From: Flavobacterium humidisoli
Lineage (GTDB): Bacteria; Bacteroidota; Bacteroidia; Flavobacteriales; Flavobacteriaceae
Direction: 5' to 3'
Assembly (NCBI RefSeq): GCF_023272795.1
Contig: NZ_CP096829.1
Span: forward strand, 248,001 to 312,000
Length of the DNA: 64,000 nt
Each line of letters begins with the position of its first letter. Within the stretch, counting starts at the first letter, position 1. A program made the position numbers and the translations under genes. The notes under the pieces were generated by a model. It had not been told where the DNA came from. It made no database searches and saw nothing but the letters and a program-made list of their open reading frames with translations. Of the stretch, positions 41,217-49,792 are shown piece by piece.

Positions 41217-43412
41217 TTAATTCGCGACCTCGCTAATAAATTTAATACGCATTAGACGCAGTTCATCAATATCATAGTCGCCATCAAATTCTTTTAAGGC
41301 ATCTTCGATTTTATCTGATTCTGATTCCATGAAGTAATCGTGAATTTCTTCTTGCTGATCGTCATCTAAAATATCATCCAGCCAATATTTGATATTTAGC
41401 TTTGTTCCAGAATAAACGATTTGTTCCATTTCTTTAATCAACGCATCCATCGAAAGTCCTTTCGCGGAAGCGATATCACTTAATGGCAGTTTTCTATCGA
41501 TATTCTGAATAATATATAATTTGTTTGCAGAGTTTACTCCTGTAGATTTAACCACTAAATCGTCTGGGCGAATAATATCGTTGTCCTCAACATATCGGCT
41601 GATTAAAGCAACGAACTCGCTTCCGTATTTTTTTGCTTTTCCTTCACCAACACCATGAATATTGTATAATTCCTGTATTGTTATCGGATATTTTAAAGCC
41701 ATATCTTCGATTGAAGGGTCTTGGAAAACTACAAATGGAGGAACTCCAAGTTTTTTGGCTACTTTTTTACGAAGTTCACGAAGCATTCCTGTTAAAACTT
41801 CATCTGCAGTACCAGAAGATTTCCCTCCCGTTACAATAGTTTCATCATCAGCCTCGGTGTATTCATGATCTTCAGACATCATAAATGAAACTGGCTTTTT
41901 GATAAAGTCAAGACCTTCTTGCGTAATTTTTATTACGCCATAAGTTTCAATATCTTTTGACAAAAGTCCTGTTACCAAGACTTGTCTCAATAAAGCCATC
42001 CAATATTTTTCGTCGTGGCCAGAACCAGAACCAAAATAAGGTTGTGTATCTGTTTTGTGCGCTTTAATGACAGCATTAATACGCCCTATTAAAGTAAAGA
42101 CAATTTCTTTTGACTTGTAAATATGTTTCGTATCGCGAACAACTTCCAGCAGCTTAACCACTTCATCTTTGGCTTCTACTTTATGTTTTGGATTACGAAC
42201 ATTATCGTCCATATCGGCTCCTTCGCCTGTTTCGCTGTCAAATTCTTCACCGAAATAATGAAGAAGGAATTTTCTACGAGACATTGAAGTTTCGGCGTAA
42301 GCCACAACTTCCTGCAAAAGTGCAAAACCAATCTCTTGTTCGGCAACTGGTTTTCCAGACATAAATTTCTCCAGCTTTTCTACATCTTTATATGAGTAGT
42401 AAGCCAAACAGTGTCCTTCTCCTCCGTCACGTCCTGCACGACCCGTTTCCTGATAGTAGCTTTCTAATGATTTTGGAATGTCGTGGTGAATTACAAAACG
42501 AACATCTGGCTTATCAATTCCCATTCCGAATGCGATTGTTGCTACAACGACATCAACATCTTCCATCAAGAACATATCCTGATGTTTCGCCCGCGTTTTT
42601 GCATCTAAACCCGCATGATAAGGAACAGCACTGATTCCGTTTACTTGTAAAACTTCGGCAATCGATTCTACTTTTTTACGGCTTAAGCAGTAAATAATTC
42701 CAGATTTGCCTTTATGCTGTTTGATAAATCGAATAATATCCGATTCGATATTTTTTGTTTTTGTGCGAACTTCATAATATAAGTTCGGTCTGTTGAAAGA
42801 CGCTTTAAAAGTATTGGCGTCTGCCATATCAAGGTTTTTCAGAATATCTTCCTGAACCTTTGGTGTTGCAGTTGCAGTCAGTCCAATAATAGGCACTTTC
42901 CCCAGCTGCTTAATTATATTTCTCAGATTTCTGTACTCTGGCCTAAAGTCATGTCCCCATTCTGAGATACAGTGCGCTTCATCGATAGCAACAAAAGAAA
43001 TAGGTACACTTTGTAAAAAGGTTACATATTCTTCTTTTGTTAATGATTCGGGGGCGACATACAAAAGTTTGGTCAATCCAGACGTAATATCTTTTTTGAC
43101 TTGAGCAATTTCTGTTTTAGTTAGGGAAGAATTTAATACATGTGCAATTCCATTCTCAGACGAAAGACTTCGAATTGCGTCAACCTGATTTTTCATCAAA
43201 GCAATTAAAGGAGAAACAACAATTGCTGTTCCTTCTTGAATTAAAGCTGGCAGTTGATAGCAAAGAGACTTTCCACCACCAGTCGGCATTATTACGAACG
43301 TATTCTTTCTGTCTAAAATACTCGTAATGACTTGCTCTTGCAAGCCTTTAAATTGGCTAAAGCCGAAATACTTCTTTAATTCTTTATGTATTTCAATTTC
43401 ATTTGAATTCAT
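41217..43412 (-). CDS. recQ: ATP-dependent DNA helicase RecQ
   Basis: 731 residues, longer than E. coli RecQ (about 610). The helicase core has motif I MPTGGGKSLCYQLPAL (about 41-56), motif II FVAIDEAHCISEWGHDFRPE with YRNL, and motif VI HHDIPKSLESYYQETGRAGR. After the core comes a winged-helix region (YFGSGSGHDEKYWMALLRQV), then an HRDC domain (VPPFVVFQDPSIEDMALKYP, then LYNIHGVGEGKAKKYGSEFV), then a 110-residue C-terminal tail. In the usual zinc subdomain, the four cysteines of E. coli RecQ are missing: the segment reads MSRRKFLLHYFGEEFDSETG, with Ser at the first Cys position and EGADMDD where CxxCxxC is expected. The missing cysteines are seen directly; their functional effect is not known. 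Repair and recombination role inferred from the family. Confidence 0.96.
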   Translation of the reverse strand: MNSNEIEIHKELKKYFGFSQFKGLQEQVITSILDRKNTFVIMPTGGGKSLCYQLPALIQEGTAIVVSPLIALMKNQVDAIRSLSSENGIAHVLNSSLTKTEIAQVKKDITSGLTKLLYVAPESLTKEEYVTFLQSVPISFVAIDEAHCISEWGHDFRPEYRNLRNIIKQLGKVPIIGLTATATPKVQEDILKNLDMADANTFKASFNRPNLYYEVRTKTKNIESDIIRFIKQHKGKSGIIYCLSRKKVESIAEVLQVNGISAVPYHAGLDAKTRAKHQDMFLMEDVDVVVATIAFGMGIDKPDVRFVIHHDIPKSLESYYQETGRAGRDGGEGHCLAYYSYKDVEKLEKFMSGKPVAEQEIGFALLQEVVAYAETSMSRRKFLLHYFGEEFDSETGEGADMDDNVRNPKHKVEAKDEVVKLLEVVRDTKHIYKSKEIVFTLIGRINAVIKAHKTDTQPYFGSGSGHDEKYWMALLRQVLVTGLLSKDIETYGVIKITQEGLDFIKKPVSFMMSEDHEYTEADDETIVTGGKSSGTADEVLTGMLRELRKKVAKKLGVPPFVVFQDPSIEDMALKYPITIQELYNIHGVGEGKAKKYGSEFVALISRYVEDNDIIRPDDLVVKSTGVNSANKLYIIQNIDRKLPLSDIASAKGLSMDALIKEMEQIVYSGTKLNIKYWLDDILDDDQQEEIHDYFMESESDKIEDALKEFDGDYDIDELRLMRIKFISEVAN

Positions 43413-43436
43413 TCTCTATATTAATGGTATTTTGTA

Positions 43437-43444
43437 TAAATTTG
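43437..43444 (+). promoter_or_regulatory. -7 element of the kdsD-tatC operon
   Basis: TAAATTTG matches TAnnTTTG. Transcription from it would begin after position 43450, downstream of all in-frame ATG codons of the long open frame, which leaves the TTG at 43499 as the likely start codon of kdsD. Confidence 0.5.
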
Positions 43445-43498
43445 CAACACATAAAGATACAACTTTCTTTTATACATACAAATTTTAAATATTCTGTT

Positions 43499-44464
43499 TT
43501 GATCACAAAAGAAAATATATTGGCGATTGCCAAGAAAACAATACTCTCTGAAAGTGAAGCAATTACAAAACTAATTGATTTTTTGGACGAAAATTTTTAC
43601 GAAGCTGTCCAATGCATATACGAAACCAAAGGCCGTTTGATCGTGACGGGGATTGGAAAAAGCGCGATCATTGCACAAAAAATGGTGGCTACTTTTAATT
43701 CAACCGGAACTCCTTCTATGTTTTTACATGCCGCAGAAGCAATTCACGGCGACTTAGGAATGATTCAAAACGACGACATCATTATTTGCATTTCTAAAAG
43801 CGGAAATAGTCCAGAAATCAAAGTCCTTGTTCCTTTATTAAAAAGATTTGGAAACACCTTAATTGCTATTACAGGAAACACAACTTCATTTTTAGCAAAA
43901 GGTTCTGATTTGGTTTTAAACACAACTGTTGACACAGAGGCCTGCCCTATTAATTTAGCTCCGACAAATAGTACAACAGCACAGCTTGTAATGGGCGATG
44001 CTTTAGCCGTTTGTTTAATGGAAATGCGTGATTTTAAACCAGAAGATTTTGCAGTTTATCATCCAGGCGGTGCATTAGGAAAAAAACTATTGCTTCGCGT
44101 AAAAGATATGATAGAAAACTCACTAAAACCAACCGTTACCCCTGATACCTCTGTCAAAAAAGTGATTTTTGAAATCTCTGAAAAAAGACTAGGCGTAACA
44201 GCAGTTGTAGAAAATGATAAAATAATCGGAATTATTACCGATGGAGATATTAGACGAATGTTAAACGATAGAGATTCTATCGCAGACTTAACAGCCAAAG
44301 ACATCATGACGAAAAATCCAAAAATGGTTTCATCTGAGACAATGGCAGTTGATGCTTTAAATATTTTAGAAGACTACTCTATTACACAATTAATTGTTTC
44401 TGACGAAGGAACATACAAAGGAGTTTTACATTTACATGACATTTTAAAAGAAGGAATCGTATAA
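43499..44464 (+). CDS. kdsD: D-arabinose-5-phosphate isomerase (KdsD/KpsF/GutQ)
   Basis: 321 residues from a TTG start at 43499. Longer frames with ATG at 43403 or 43424 begin before the likely transcription start and overlap the recQ start region, and the normal family length is about 320-330. It converts ribulose-5-phosphate to arabinose-5-phosphate, the precursor of Kdo in LPS. The SIS domain shows GRLIVTGIGKSAIIAQKMVA, HAAEAIHGDLGMIQNDDIII and CISKSGNSPEIKVL; two CBS domains follow from about residue 200 (VKDMIENSLKPTVTPDTSVK, IITDGDIRRMLND, DIMTKNPKMVSSETMAVDAL). The stop codon overlaps the tatC start (TAATG), so both are coupled. Confidence 0.95.
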   Translation: MITKENILAIAKKTILSESEAITKLIDFLDENFYEAVQCIYETKGRLIVTGIGKSAIIAQKMVATFNSTGTPSMFLHAAEAIHGDLGMIQNDDIIICISKSGNSPEIKVLVPLLKRFGNTLIAITGNTTSFLAKGSDLVLNTTVDTEACPINLAPTNSTTAQLVMGDALAVCLMEMRDFKPEDFAVYHPGGALGKKLLLRVKDMIENSLKPTVTPDTSVKKVIFEISEKRLGVTAVVENDKIIGIITDGDIRRMLNDRDSIADLTAKDIMTKNPKMVSSETMAVDALNILEDYSITQLIVSDEGTYKGVLHLHDILKEGIV

Positions 44465-45279
44465 TGGCAAAAAAAAATCTTGGCGAAATGTCATTTTTAG
44501 ATCATCTTGAAGAACTAAGATGGTTATTGGTTAGAAGTACACTTGCAACATGCATCATGGCATTTGTTACTTATTTTATTAGTGATTATTTATTTGATCA
44601 AATTATTTTAGGTCCGATAAGACCAACATTCTTTACCTATGTTTGGTTTTGCGACTTATCACATCAGCTAGGTTTTGCTGATAGCATTTGTATTACAGAA
44701 CTGAATTTTATTATTCAGAATACCGAAATGGAAGGTCAGGTTAACATCTTTGTATGGATGTGTCTTTTGGCTGGTTTCATCTTGAGTTTCCCTTATATTT
44801 TATGGGAAATCTGGAAATTTATCAGTCCGGCCCTTTATGAAAAAGAAAGAAAGAATGCTAAATTATTCATTTTTGTCTCTTCCTTACTTTTCTTTTTAGG
44901 AGTATTATTTGGATATTTTGTTGTAATTCCGATGTCAGTAAACTTCGTTGCAACTTTCTCTGTGAGTGATGTTGTAAAAAACCAATTTACGCTGGAATCG
45001 TATATGGGAATGGTAAAAACAAGCATATTGGGAAGCGCGATCTTTTTTGAACTTCCAATTGCAATTTATTTCTTAACGAAATTAGGATTAGTAACCCCAC
45101 AATTCTTGAGAAAGTACTGGAAATATGCCGTAGTAATCATTTTGATTATTGCCGCAATTGTAACTCCTCCAGACGTTGTGAGTCAAACTATTGTTGCAAT
45201 TCCGATGTTACTTATTTACGAAGTCAGTATTCTAATTTCGAAGATTGTGTATAAAAATAAATTAAAAGAAAATGTCTGA
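44464..45279 (+). CDS. tatC: Twin-arginine translocase subunit TatC
   Basis: 271 residues, six predicted membrane helices. TatC binds twin-arginine signal peptides in the inner membrane. The conserved start MSFLDHLEELRWLLVRSTLA (the Glu and Arg of the cytoplasmic tip) and the later SFPYILWEIWKFISPALYEKERK followed by FFLGVLFGYFV are clear. Between helix 1 and 2 there is a long insertion of about 65 residues (from about 43, GPIRPTFFTYVWFCDLSHQL, with two cysteines), a feature common in Bacteroidota TatC. No tatA gene is beside it. It shares the TAATG junction with kdsD and overlaps the next gene by 8 bases. Confidence 0.96.
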   Translation: MAKKNLGEMSFLDHLEELRWLLVRSTLATCIMAFVTYFISDYLFDQIILGPIRPTFFTYVWFCDLSHQLGFADSICITELNFIIQNTEMEGQVNIFVWMCLLAGFILSFPYILWEIWKFISPALYEKERKNAKLFIFVSSLLFFLGVLFGYFVVIPMSVNFVATFSVSDVVKNQFTLESYMGMVKTSILGSAIFFELPIAIYFLTKLGLVTPQFLRKYWKYAVVIILIIAAIVTPPDVVSQTIVAIPMLLIYEVSILISKIVYKNKLKENV

Positions 45280-45622
45280 TATTATTCAAGAATTTAACGA
45301 TTATCGTTCTAAAATGAACGAAAAACTGCTTGCTGACAATAACAAAATTGTAAAGCGAATTTTTAATCTTGACACTAATGCTTATGCTGAAGGCGCTCTT
45401 GATGTAAAAACAAAAGAACTTTTGGGTCTAGTAGCATCAACTGTTTTAAGATGTGACGACTGTGTAAAATACCATCTAGAAACCAGCTATAAAGAAGGCG
45501 TTTCTAAAGAAGAAATGATGGAAGCAATGGGAATCGCAACTCTAGTTGGAGGAACAATCGTGATTCCTCATTTAAGAAGAGCTTACGAATTCTGGGAAGC
45601 ACTTGAAGAAGCAGGGAAATAA
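45272..45622 (+). CDS. Carboxymuconolactone decarboxylase family (AhpD-like) protein
   Basis: 116 residues, the normal length for single-domain members. The CxxC-His signature of the AhpD fold is visible in TVLRCDDCVKYHLETSYKEG. GVSKEEMMEAMGIATLVGGT, then IVIPHLRRAYEFWEALEEAG, completes the fold. Cytoplasmic, helical, probably hexameric. Its start lies 8 bases inside tatC, so it is translated with it. It is a second, shorter AhpD-like protein in this window (see 31.6 kb) and has a different context, so a separate job is likely. Why it is attached to Kdo and Tat genes is unknown. Confidence 0.92.
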   Translation: MSDIIQEFNDYRSKMNEKLLADNNKIVKRIFNLDTNAYAEGALDVKTKELLGLVASTVLRCDDCVKYHLETSYKEGVSKEEMMEAMGIATLVGGTIVIPHLRRAYEFWEALEEAGK

Positions 45623-45850
45623 TTAGAAAATGTGCCAATTTGATAATTAGATAATTTCTCCTGAAATACATTAATTATTTAATTTTGAAGCACAAATTCT
45701 AAATTTGAAAAACGCAATAATTTGTTAATTGATTTATCAAATCGATTATTTTAAATTTATTTTGTCTTTCAAATCAAATTATAAAATTGAATTTGAGATC
45801 GTTTTTTCATTATCTCATTATCTAATTTTCAAATTATCTAATTAAAAAAA
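45623..45850. repeat. AT-rich gap with an inverted pair of dispersed-type repeats
   Basis: The 228 bases between the AhpD-like gene and lptB hold AATTTGATAATTAGATAATT at 45637-45656 and, reversed, ATTATCTAATTTTCAAATT at 45817-45835 (one mismatch between them). Such ATTATCTAATT strings recur in intergenic DNA of Flavobacterium, as I recall. No gene or clear promoter is seen. Confidence 0.5.
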
Positions 45851-46591
45851 ATGAAGCTAAGAGCCGATAATTTAATCAAAACTTATAAAGGACGCAGTGT
45901 TGTAAAAGGGATTTCTGTTGAAGTAAATCAAGGAGAAATCGTGGGGCTTTTGGGTCCGAATGGAGCTGGAAAAACAACGTCTTTTTACATGATTGTGGGA
46001 TTGGTAAAACCAAATCAAGGAAACATCTATCTTGACGATTTGAATATTACTGATTACCCAATGTACAAACGTGCACAGCAAGGAATTGGTTATTTGGCAC
46101 AAGAAGCTTCTGTATTTAGAAAATTAAGCATTGAAGATAATATTCTAAGCGTTTTACAATTGACTAAACTTTCTAAAGAAGAACAGATTGCTAAAATGGA
46201 AAGTTTAATCGAAGAATTTAGCTTAGAACACATTCGCACCAACCGAGGCGATTTACTTTCAGGAGGTGAGCGTCGTCGTACAGAGATTGCTCGCGCATTG
46301 GCAACCGATCCTAAATTTATTTTATTGGATGAGCCTTTTGCAGGAGTTGACCCGGTTGCAGTTGAAGATATTCAGCGAATTGTGGCACAATTGAAAAATA
46401 AAAACATCGGAATCTTAATTACCGACCACAACGTTCAGGAAACCTTAGCGATTACCGACAAAACCTACTTAATGTTCGAAGGAGGAATTCTTAAAGCTGG
46501 AGTTCCAGAAGAATTGGTAGAAGATGAAATGGTTCGCCGCGTTTATCTTGGACAAAACTTCGAGCTTCGTAAAAAGAAACTTGAATTTTAA
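45851..46591 (+). CDS. lptB: LPS export ABC transporter ATP-binding protein LptB
   Basis: 246 residues. LptB powers extraction of LPS from the inner membrane with LptF and LptG. The family features are clear: MKLRADNLIKTYKGRSVVKG start, Walker A LLGPNGAGKTTSFYMIVGLV, the GIGYLAQEASVFRKLSIEDN Q-loop, signature LLSGGERRRTEIARALATDP, Walker B FILLDEPFAGVDPVAVEDIQ, and ILITDHNVQETLAITDKTYL. This is a near-textbook LptB. kdsD lies three genes upstream; in E. coli kdsD is also found in the same cluster as lptB, which strengthens both names. lptC and lptA are not in the window. Confidence 0.97.
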   Translation: MKLRADNLIKTYKGRSVVKGISVEVNQGEIVGLLGPNGAGKTTSFYMIVGLVKPNQGNIYLDDLNITDYPMYKRAQQGIGYLAQEASVFRKLSIEDNILSVLQLTKLSKEEQIAKMESLIEEFSLEHIRTNRGDLLSGGERRRTEIARALATDPKFILLDEPFAGVDPVAVEDIQRIVAQLKNKNIGILITDHNVQETLAITDKTYLMFEGGILKAGVPEELVEDEMVRRVYLGQNFELRKKKLEF

Positions 46592-46677
46592 GAAAGTTAT
46601 ATCTGAATGGTAAAAAGTAAAATGCAAATTTCTTTTTACCATTTTTTTTTAATCTAATATTCTTAAAAAAGTTACGA

Positions 46678-46899
46678 ATGAAATCAGAAAAACCAACTCA
46701 GGAAGATTACGATAATTGGCACAAAGATCCAAAGAATTGGTATTTCTTCAATACCTGTTATTATAATCCGAAAGACAAAAGATTACTTCCTCCCAAAAAG
46801 ATTCAATGGATGGGCTACACTATAAATTTTGCCAATCCATATTCTGTCATGCTCCTATTGCCTTTTATAATAATTGTTATTTTAGTTTTATTGAAATAA
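46678..46899 (+). CDS. Small membrane protein, DUF5808-like
   Basis: 73 residues. The N-terminal part WYFFNTCYYNPKDKRLLPPK followed by KIQWMGYTINFANPYS resembles DUF5808 (NPKDKR ... TxNFANP), a short cytoplasmic domain of unknown function. The last 20 residues (SVMLLLPFIIIVILVLLK) form one transmembrane helix, so the domain faces the cytoplasm from a C-terminal anchor or the reverse. The gene follows lptB by 86 bases on the same strand and converges with a GH25 lysozyme gene 18 bases away. No functional inference beyond the family is possible. Confidence 0.75.
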   Translation: MKSEKPTQEDYDNWHKDPKNWYFFNTCYYNPKDKRLLPPKKIQWMGYTINFANPYSVMLLLPFIIIVILVLLK

Positions 46900-46917
46900 C
46901 TTTAAAAGTATTCCGTA

Positions 46918-47772
46918 TTACTCAACAGTAATAAAATGCAATTGTTCTAAATCGCCATTGTAGATATTAACATCAACTCGGTGTTTGATTCCTGGCAAAG
47001 AAGCTTTTTCAGTAAACTGCCAAAACAGCCAATCATCTTCAATTTTTTCTCTGTAGAAATTATAATTGGCAATCCAGAAAAGATATTCGCTAAACTCTTC
47101 TTTTAAAAAATCTGAATAATATCGTTCCCCTGAATAAATTATTGGCCGAACCTGATAATGTTTCTCCACTTTATTCAACCAACGCTTCAAGCCTTTTTTC
47201 AAACTGTCTAAAGGCTGATTTTTCGGTAATCTTTCGATATCCAAAACTGGCGGAAGATCTCCCTTTTGCAATTTTACTGTTTTGATAAAAAGATCTGCTT
47301 GCTCAATCGAATTTTCGTTTGGACGATAATAGTGATAAGCGCCACGCATGATTTTATTTTCTTTTGCGCCTTCCCAATTTCTTTTGAATTGTCTATCTAC
47401 ACGATCATTTCCTGCAGTTGCACGAATAAAAACAAATTGAACCGGGTATTTTTCATCTAAAATTTCGACTTCTTCCCAATCGACTTTTCCCTGAAATTCA
47501 GACACGTCAATTCCAATTACTTTTCCTTTATGATTCTCAAGAACACGAATATTTCTAACATCAGAAAGGTGTTTGTCGACCGCATCTTCATCTAAAACCT
47601 TTTCTGTTTTAAAACCTAAATAATAAGCAAGCCCTTTGCGATAATGATAAATTATCCCAATGAATAAAAGTCCGAAAAAAATCAATAAAAGTCCTCGAAA
47701 AAGTCTGCTCAGAAAAGATCTTCCAGCTGGTTTTCTTGAATATGTTTTACGATAAGTCGTTTTTCTTGCCAT
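46918..47772 (-). CDS. GH25 lysozyme-type glycoside hydrolase
   Basis: 284 residues with one membrane helix near the N-terminus (about 22-43, LSRLFRGLLLIFFGLLFIGI), so it is an anchored envelope enzyme with its catalytic part outside the inner membrane. The GH25 domain begins at about residue 83: VIGIDVSEFQGKVDWEEVEI with the first catalytic Asp, VQFVFIRATAGNDRVDRQFK, GAYHYYRPNENSIEQADLFI and LPPVLDIERLP, where DxE carries the key acids. The end (YNFYREKIEDDWLFWQFTEK, then RVDVNIYNGDLEQL) is typical. It probably cleaves the glycan of peptidoglycan, in remodelling or turnover. pssA lies 9 bases upstream on the same strand. Confidence 0.93.
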   Translation of the reverse strand: MARKTTYRKTYSRKPAGRSFLSRLFRGLLLIFFGLLFIGIIYHYRKGLAYYLGFKTEKVLDEDAVDKHLSDVRNIRVLENHKGKVIGIDVSEFQGKVDWEEVEILDEKYPVQFVFIRATAGNDRVDRQFKRNWEGAKENKIMRGAYHYYRPNENSIEQADLFIKTVKLQKGDLPPVLDIERLPKNQPLDSLKKGLKRWLNKVEKHYQVRPIIYSGERYYSDFLKEEFSEYLFWIANYNFYREKIEDDWLFWQFTEKASLPGIKHRVDVNIYNGDLEQLHFITVE

Positions 47773-47781
47773 TAAACAGAA

Positions 47782-48498
47782 TTACTTTTTCAGAAATAGA
47801 TTATTGATAATAGACAGTAAAACGTAGAATACAATAATCAGCGGAATTGCAATGTAATGAAGTAATGCCACTAGCAATACACAGACAATCAAAAATACGA
47901 TTTGAAGTGCATTTTCTTTTAAGCTGAATTTTTTAATTTTTAAAGAAAACAACGGAATTTCAGCATTCATAATATAAGCGCTGCCTAATGTAATAAGTAA
48001 TAAAACCCATTGATTTGTCAATAATTCAAGAATTATAAGAGACGAATCTGCATACATATCCAGAACTATTTGTAAACTAATAATAAAAATAGCATTTGCA
48101 GGAGTTGGCAAACCAATAAACGAATCTGTCTGACGCGTGTCGATATTAAAGTTGGCTAATCTGTAGCAGGCACCTAAAGTTATAATAAATCCTAAAAAAG
48201 GAACAATTGCTTGATTTCCTAATTGATCTCCGCCTCTTGCAAACATACTGTACATGACGTAACCTGGCACAACGCCGCTTGTCACCATATCTGCCAAAGA
48301 GTCCAACTGTAATCCAAGCGGACTTGAAACTTTAAATAATCTGGCAAAAAAACCATCAAAGAAATCAAAAAATATTCCTAAACAAACCATGTAAAAAGCC
48401 ATTAAAAAATCTCCTTTCGAGACAAAAACAACTGCGACACAGCCACAGAAAAGATTGATTAATGTAATTAGATTTGGAATGTGCTTTTTAATATTCAT
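47782..48498 (-). CDS. pssA: CDP-diacylglycerol-serine O-phosphatidyltransferase
   Basis: 238 residues, inner membrane, about six to eight helices. It makes phosphatidylserine, the precursor of phosphatidylethanolamine. The CDP-alcohol phosphotransferase motif (D-x2-D-G-x2-A-R-x8-G-x3-D-x3-D) is visible: FFDFFDGFFARLFKVSSPLG followed by LQLDSLADMVTSG, near residues 45-77. N-terminus IKKHIPNLITLINLFCGCVA matches the PssA start. The first gene of a leftward pair with the GH25 enzyme. A TAAATTTG -7 element (48527-48534) with CAA at 48551 on the plus strand, i.e. a minus-strand TTG 16 bases upstream, gives a fair promoter. Confidence 0.95.
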   Translation of the reverse strand: MNIKKHIPNLITLINLFCGCVAVVFVSKGDFLMAFYMVCLGIFFDFFDGFFARLFKVSSPLGLQLDSLADMVTSGVVPGYVMYSMFARGGDQLGNQAIVPFLGFIITLGACYRLANFNIDTRQTDSFIGLPTPANAIFIISLQIVLDMYADSSLIILELLTNQWVLLLITLGSAYIMNAEIPLFSLKIKKFSLKENALQIVFLIVCVLLVALLHYIAIPLIIVFYVLLSIINNLFLKK

Positions 48499-48526
48499 AG
48501 TTTAAAGTTTTGATAATGGAAGAGAA

Positions 48527-48553
48527 CAAATTTAGCATAATAACTCGATGCAA
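48527..48553 (-). promoter_or_regulatory. Promoter of the pssA-GH25 operon
   Basis: On the minus strand TTG (48551-48553) is followed after 16 bases by TAAATTTG (48527-48534), 29 bases before the pssA start. Confidence 0.55.
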
Positions 48554-48690
48554 AACGAGTTTTTTGGAGAGTTTTTTATTTCAAAATATGACTTTCGGAA
48601 TATTTAACTAAAGGAACTTATTAGATGAGTAAAATATTATATTTTTGATAAAAATTTAAAAACAGGCCTCGATCTGCAAAAACATATACA

Positions 48691-49758
48691 TTGAAGAAAT
48701 ATTTAGTGTTTTTATTACTTTGGAGTTGTACTTTTCAGTATGCACAAACTGTTCGAAAATATTCGAATGAATTTATGAATATTGGTGTCGATGCCGCAGC
48801 TCTTGGAATGGCAAGTGCTGTAACTGCTTCGAGCAATGATGTAAATGCAGTTTACTGGAATCCTGCAGGTTTAACGCATCTTGAAGATCATCAAATTGCT
48901 TTAATGCACGCCAGCTATTTTGCTAATATTGCGCAATACGATTACATTGGCTATGCAAGCCCCATTGACGACAGAAGTGCTTGGGGAATTTCGATGATTC
49001 GTTTTGGAGTGGATGATATCATGGATACCACACAATTAATCGATAATCAAGGAAATATAGATTACAATAGAATTAGTCTTTTCTCTACTGCAGATTATGG
49101 TTTTACTTTTTCTTATGCTCGAAAACTACCTGTTGACGGATTTCAATATGGTGTAAACGCAAAAGTAATTCGAAGAATAATTGGAAAATTTGCTAATTCG
49201 TGGGGATTTGGATTTGATATTGGACTTCAGTTTGAAAGAAACGACTGGAAATTTGGCTTAATGCTTCGAGATATTACCACAACTTACAACATTTGGAATA
49301 TTGACGAAGAAGAATATGCCAAAATCGCTAATGCAATTCCGGGAGAAAATAACGAATTGCCAGAAAGCACAGAAATAACACTACCAAAAGCACAATTGGG
49401 AATTTCAAAAAGATTTGATTTTCATAACGAATGCAGTCTTGTGACTTCTGCAAATTTAAATATGCGATTCGAACAGACAAATGATATCATTTCTTCAAAA
49501 CCTATAAGTATAGACCCAGCTCTAGGGTTTGAGTTTGGATATACCGATTTGGTTTTCGTTCGAGCTGGCGCTGGAAATTTTCAGAACGTAACACAATTGG
49601 ACAATACTGAAAAAGTAAACTTCCAGCCTAATATCGGTTTGGGATTTAGATATAAAGGCATACAAATTGATTACGCCTTAACTGATTTAGGAAATCAAAG
49701 CACTGCATTGTATTCTAATATTTTTTCGCTGAAAGTAGATTTAGGTATCTTTAGATAA
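48691..49758 (+). CDS. PorV/PorQ-family outer-membrane protein
   Basis: 355 residues from a TTG codon; no in-frame ATG lies in a better place, and the signal peptide MKKYLVFLLLWSCTFQYAQ follows directly. The mature protein opens with KYSNEFMNIGVDAAALGMAS and AVTASSNDVNAVYWNPAGLT, the hallmark of PorV/PorQ/FadL-type barrels of Bacteroidota, and continues with beta strands to SLKVDLGIFR. PorV is the shuttle protein of the type IX secretion system; Flavobacterium genomes carry several PorV-like proteins, so this need not be PorV itself. It lies 34 bases upstream of a Lnb/DUF4105 gene in one operon. A TATTTTTG -7 element is at 48640-48647. Confidence 0.85.
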   Translation: MKKYLVFLLLWSCTFQYAQTVRKYSNEFMNIGVDAAALGMASAVTASSNDVNAVYWNPAGLTHLEDHQIALMHASYFANIAQYDYIGYASPIDDRSAWGISMIRFGVDDIMDTTQLIDNQGNIDYNRISLFSTADYGFTFSYARKLPVDGFQYGVNAKVIRRIIGKFANSWGFGFDIGLQFERNDWKFGLMLRDITTTYNIWNIDEEEYAKIANAIPGENNELPESTEITLPKAQLGISKRFDFHNECSLVTSANLNMRFEQTNDIISSKPISIDPALGFEFGYTDLVFVRAGAGNFQNVTQLDNTEKVNFQPNIGLGFRYKGIQIDYALTDLGNQSTALYSNIFSLKVDLGIFR

Positions 49759-49792
49759 TAATTAGAAACCGAAAACATTAAAATTTTAAATC

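Noticed and set aside
43403..43498. N-terminal extension of kdsD from the ATG at 43403
   Set aside because: It would begin inside the recQ start region and upstream of the -7 element at 43437-43444; the family length fits the TTG at 43499.
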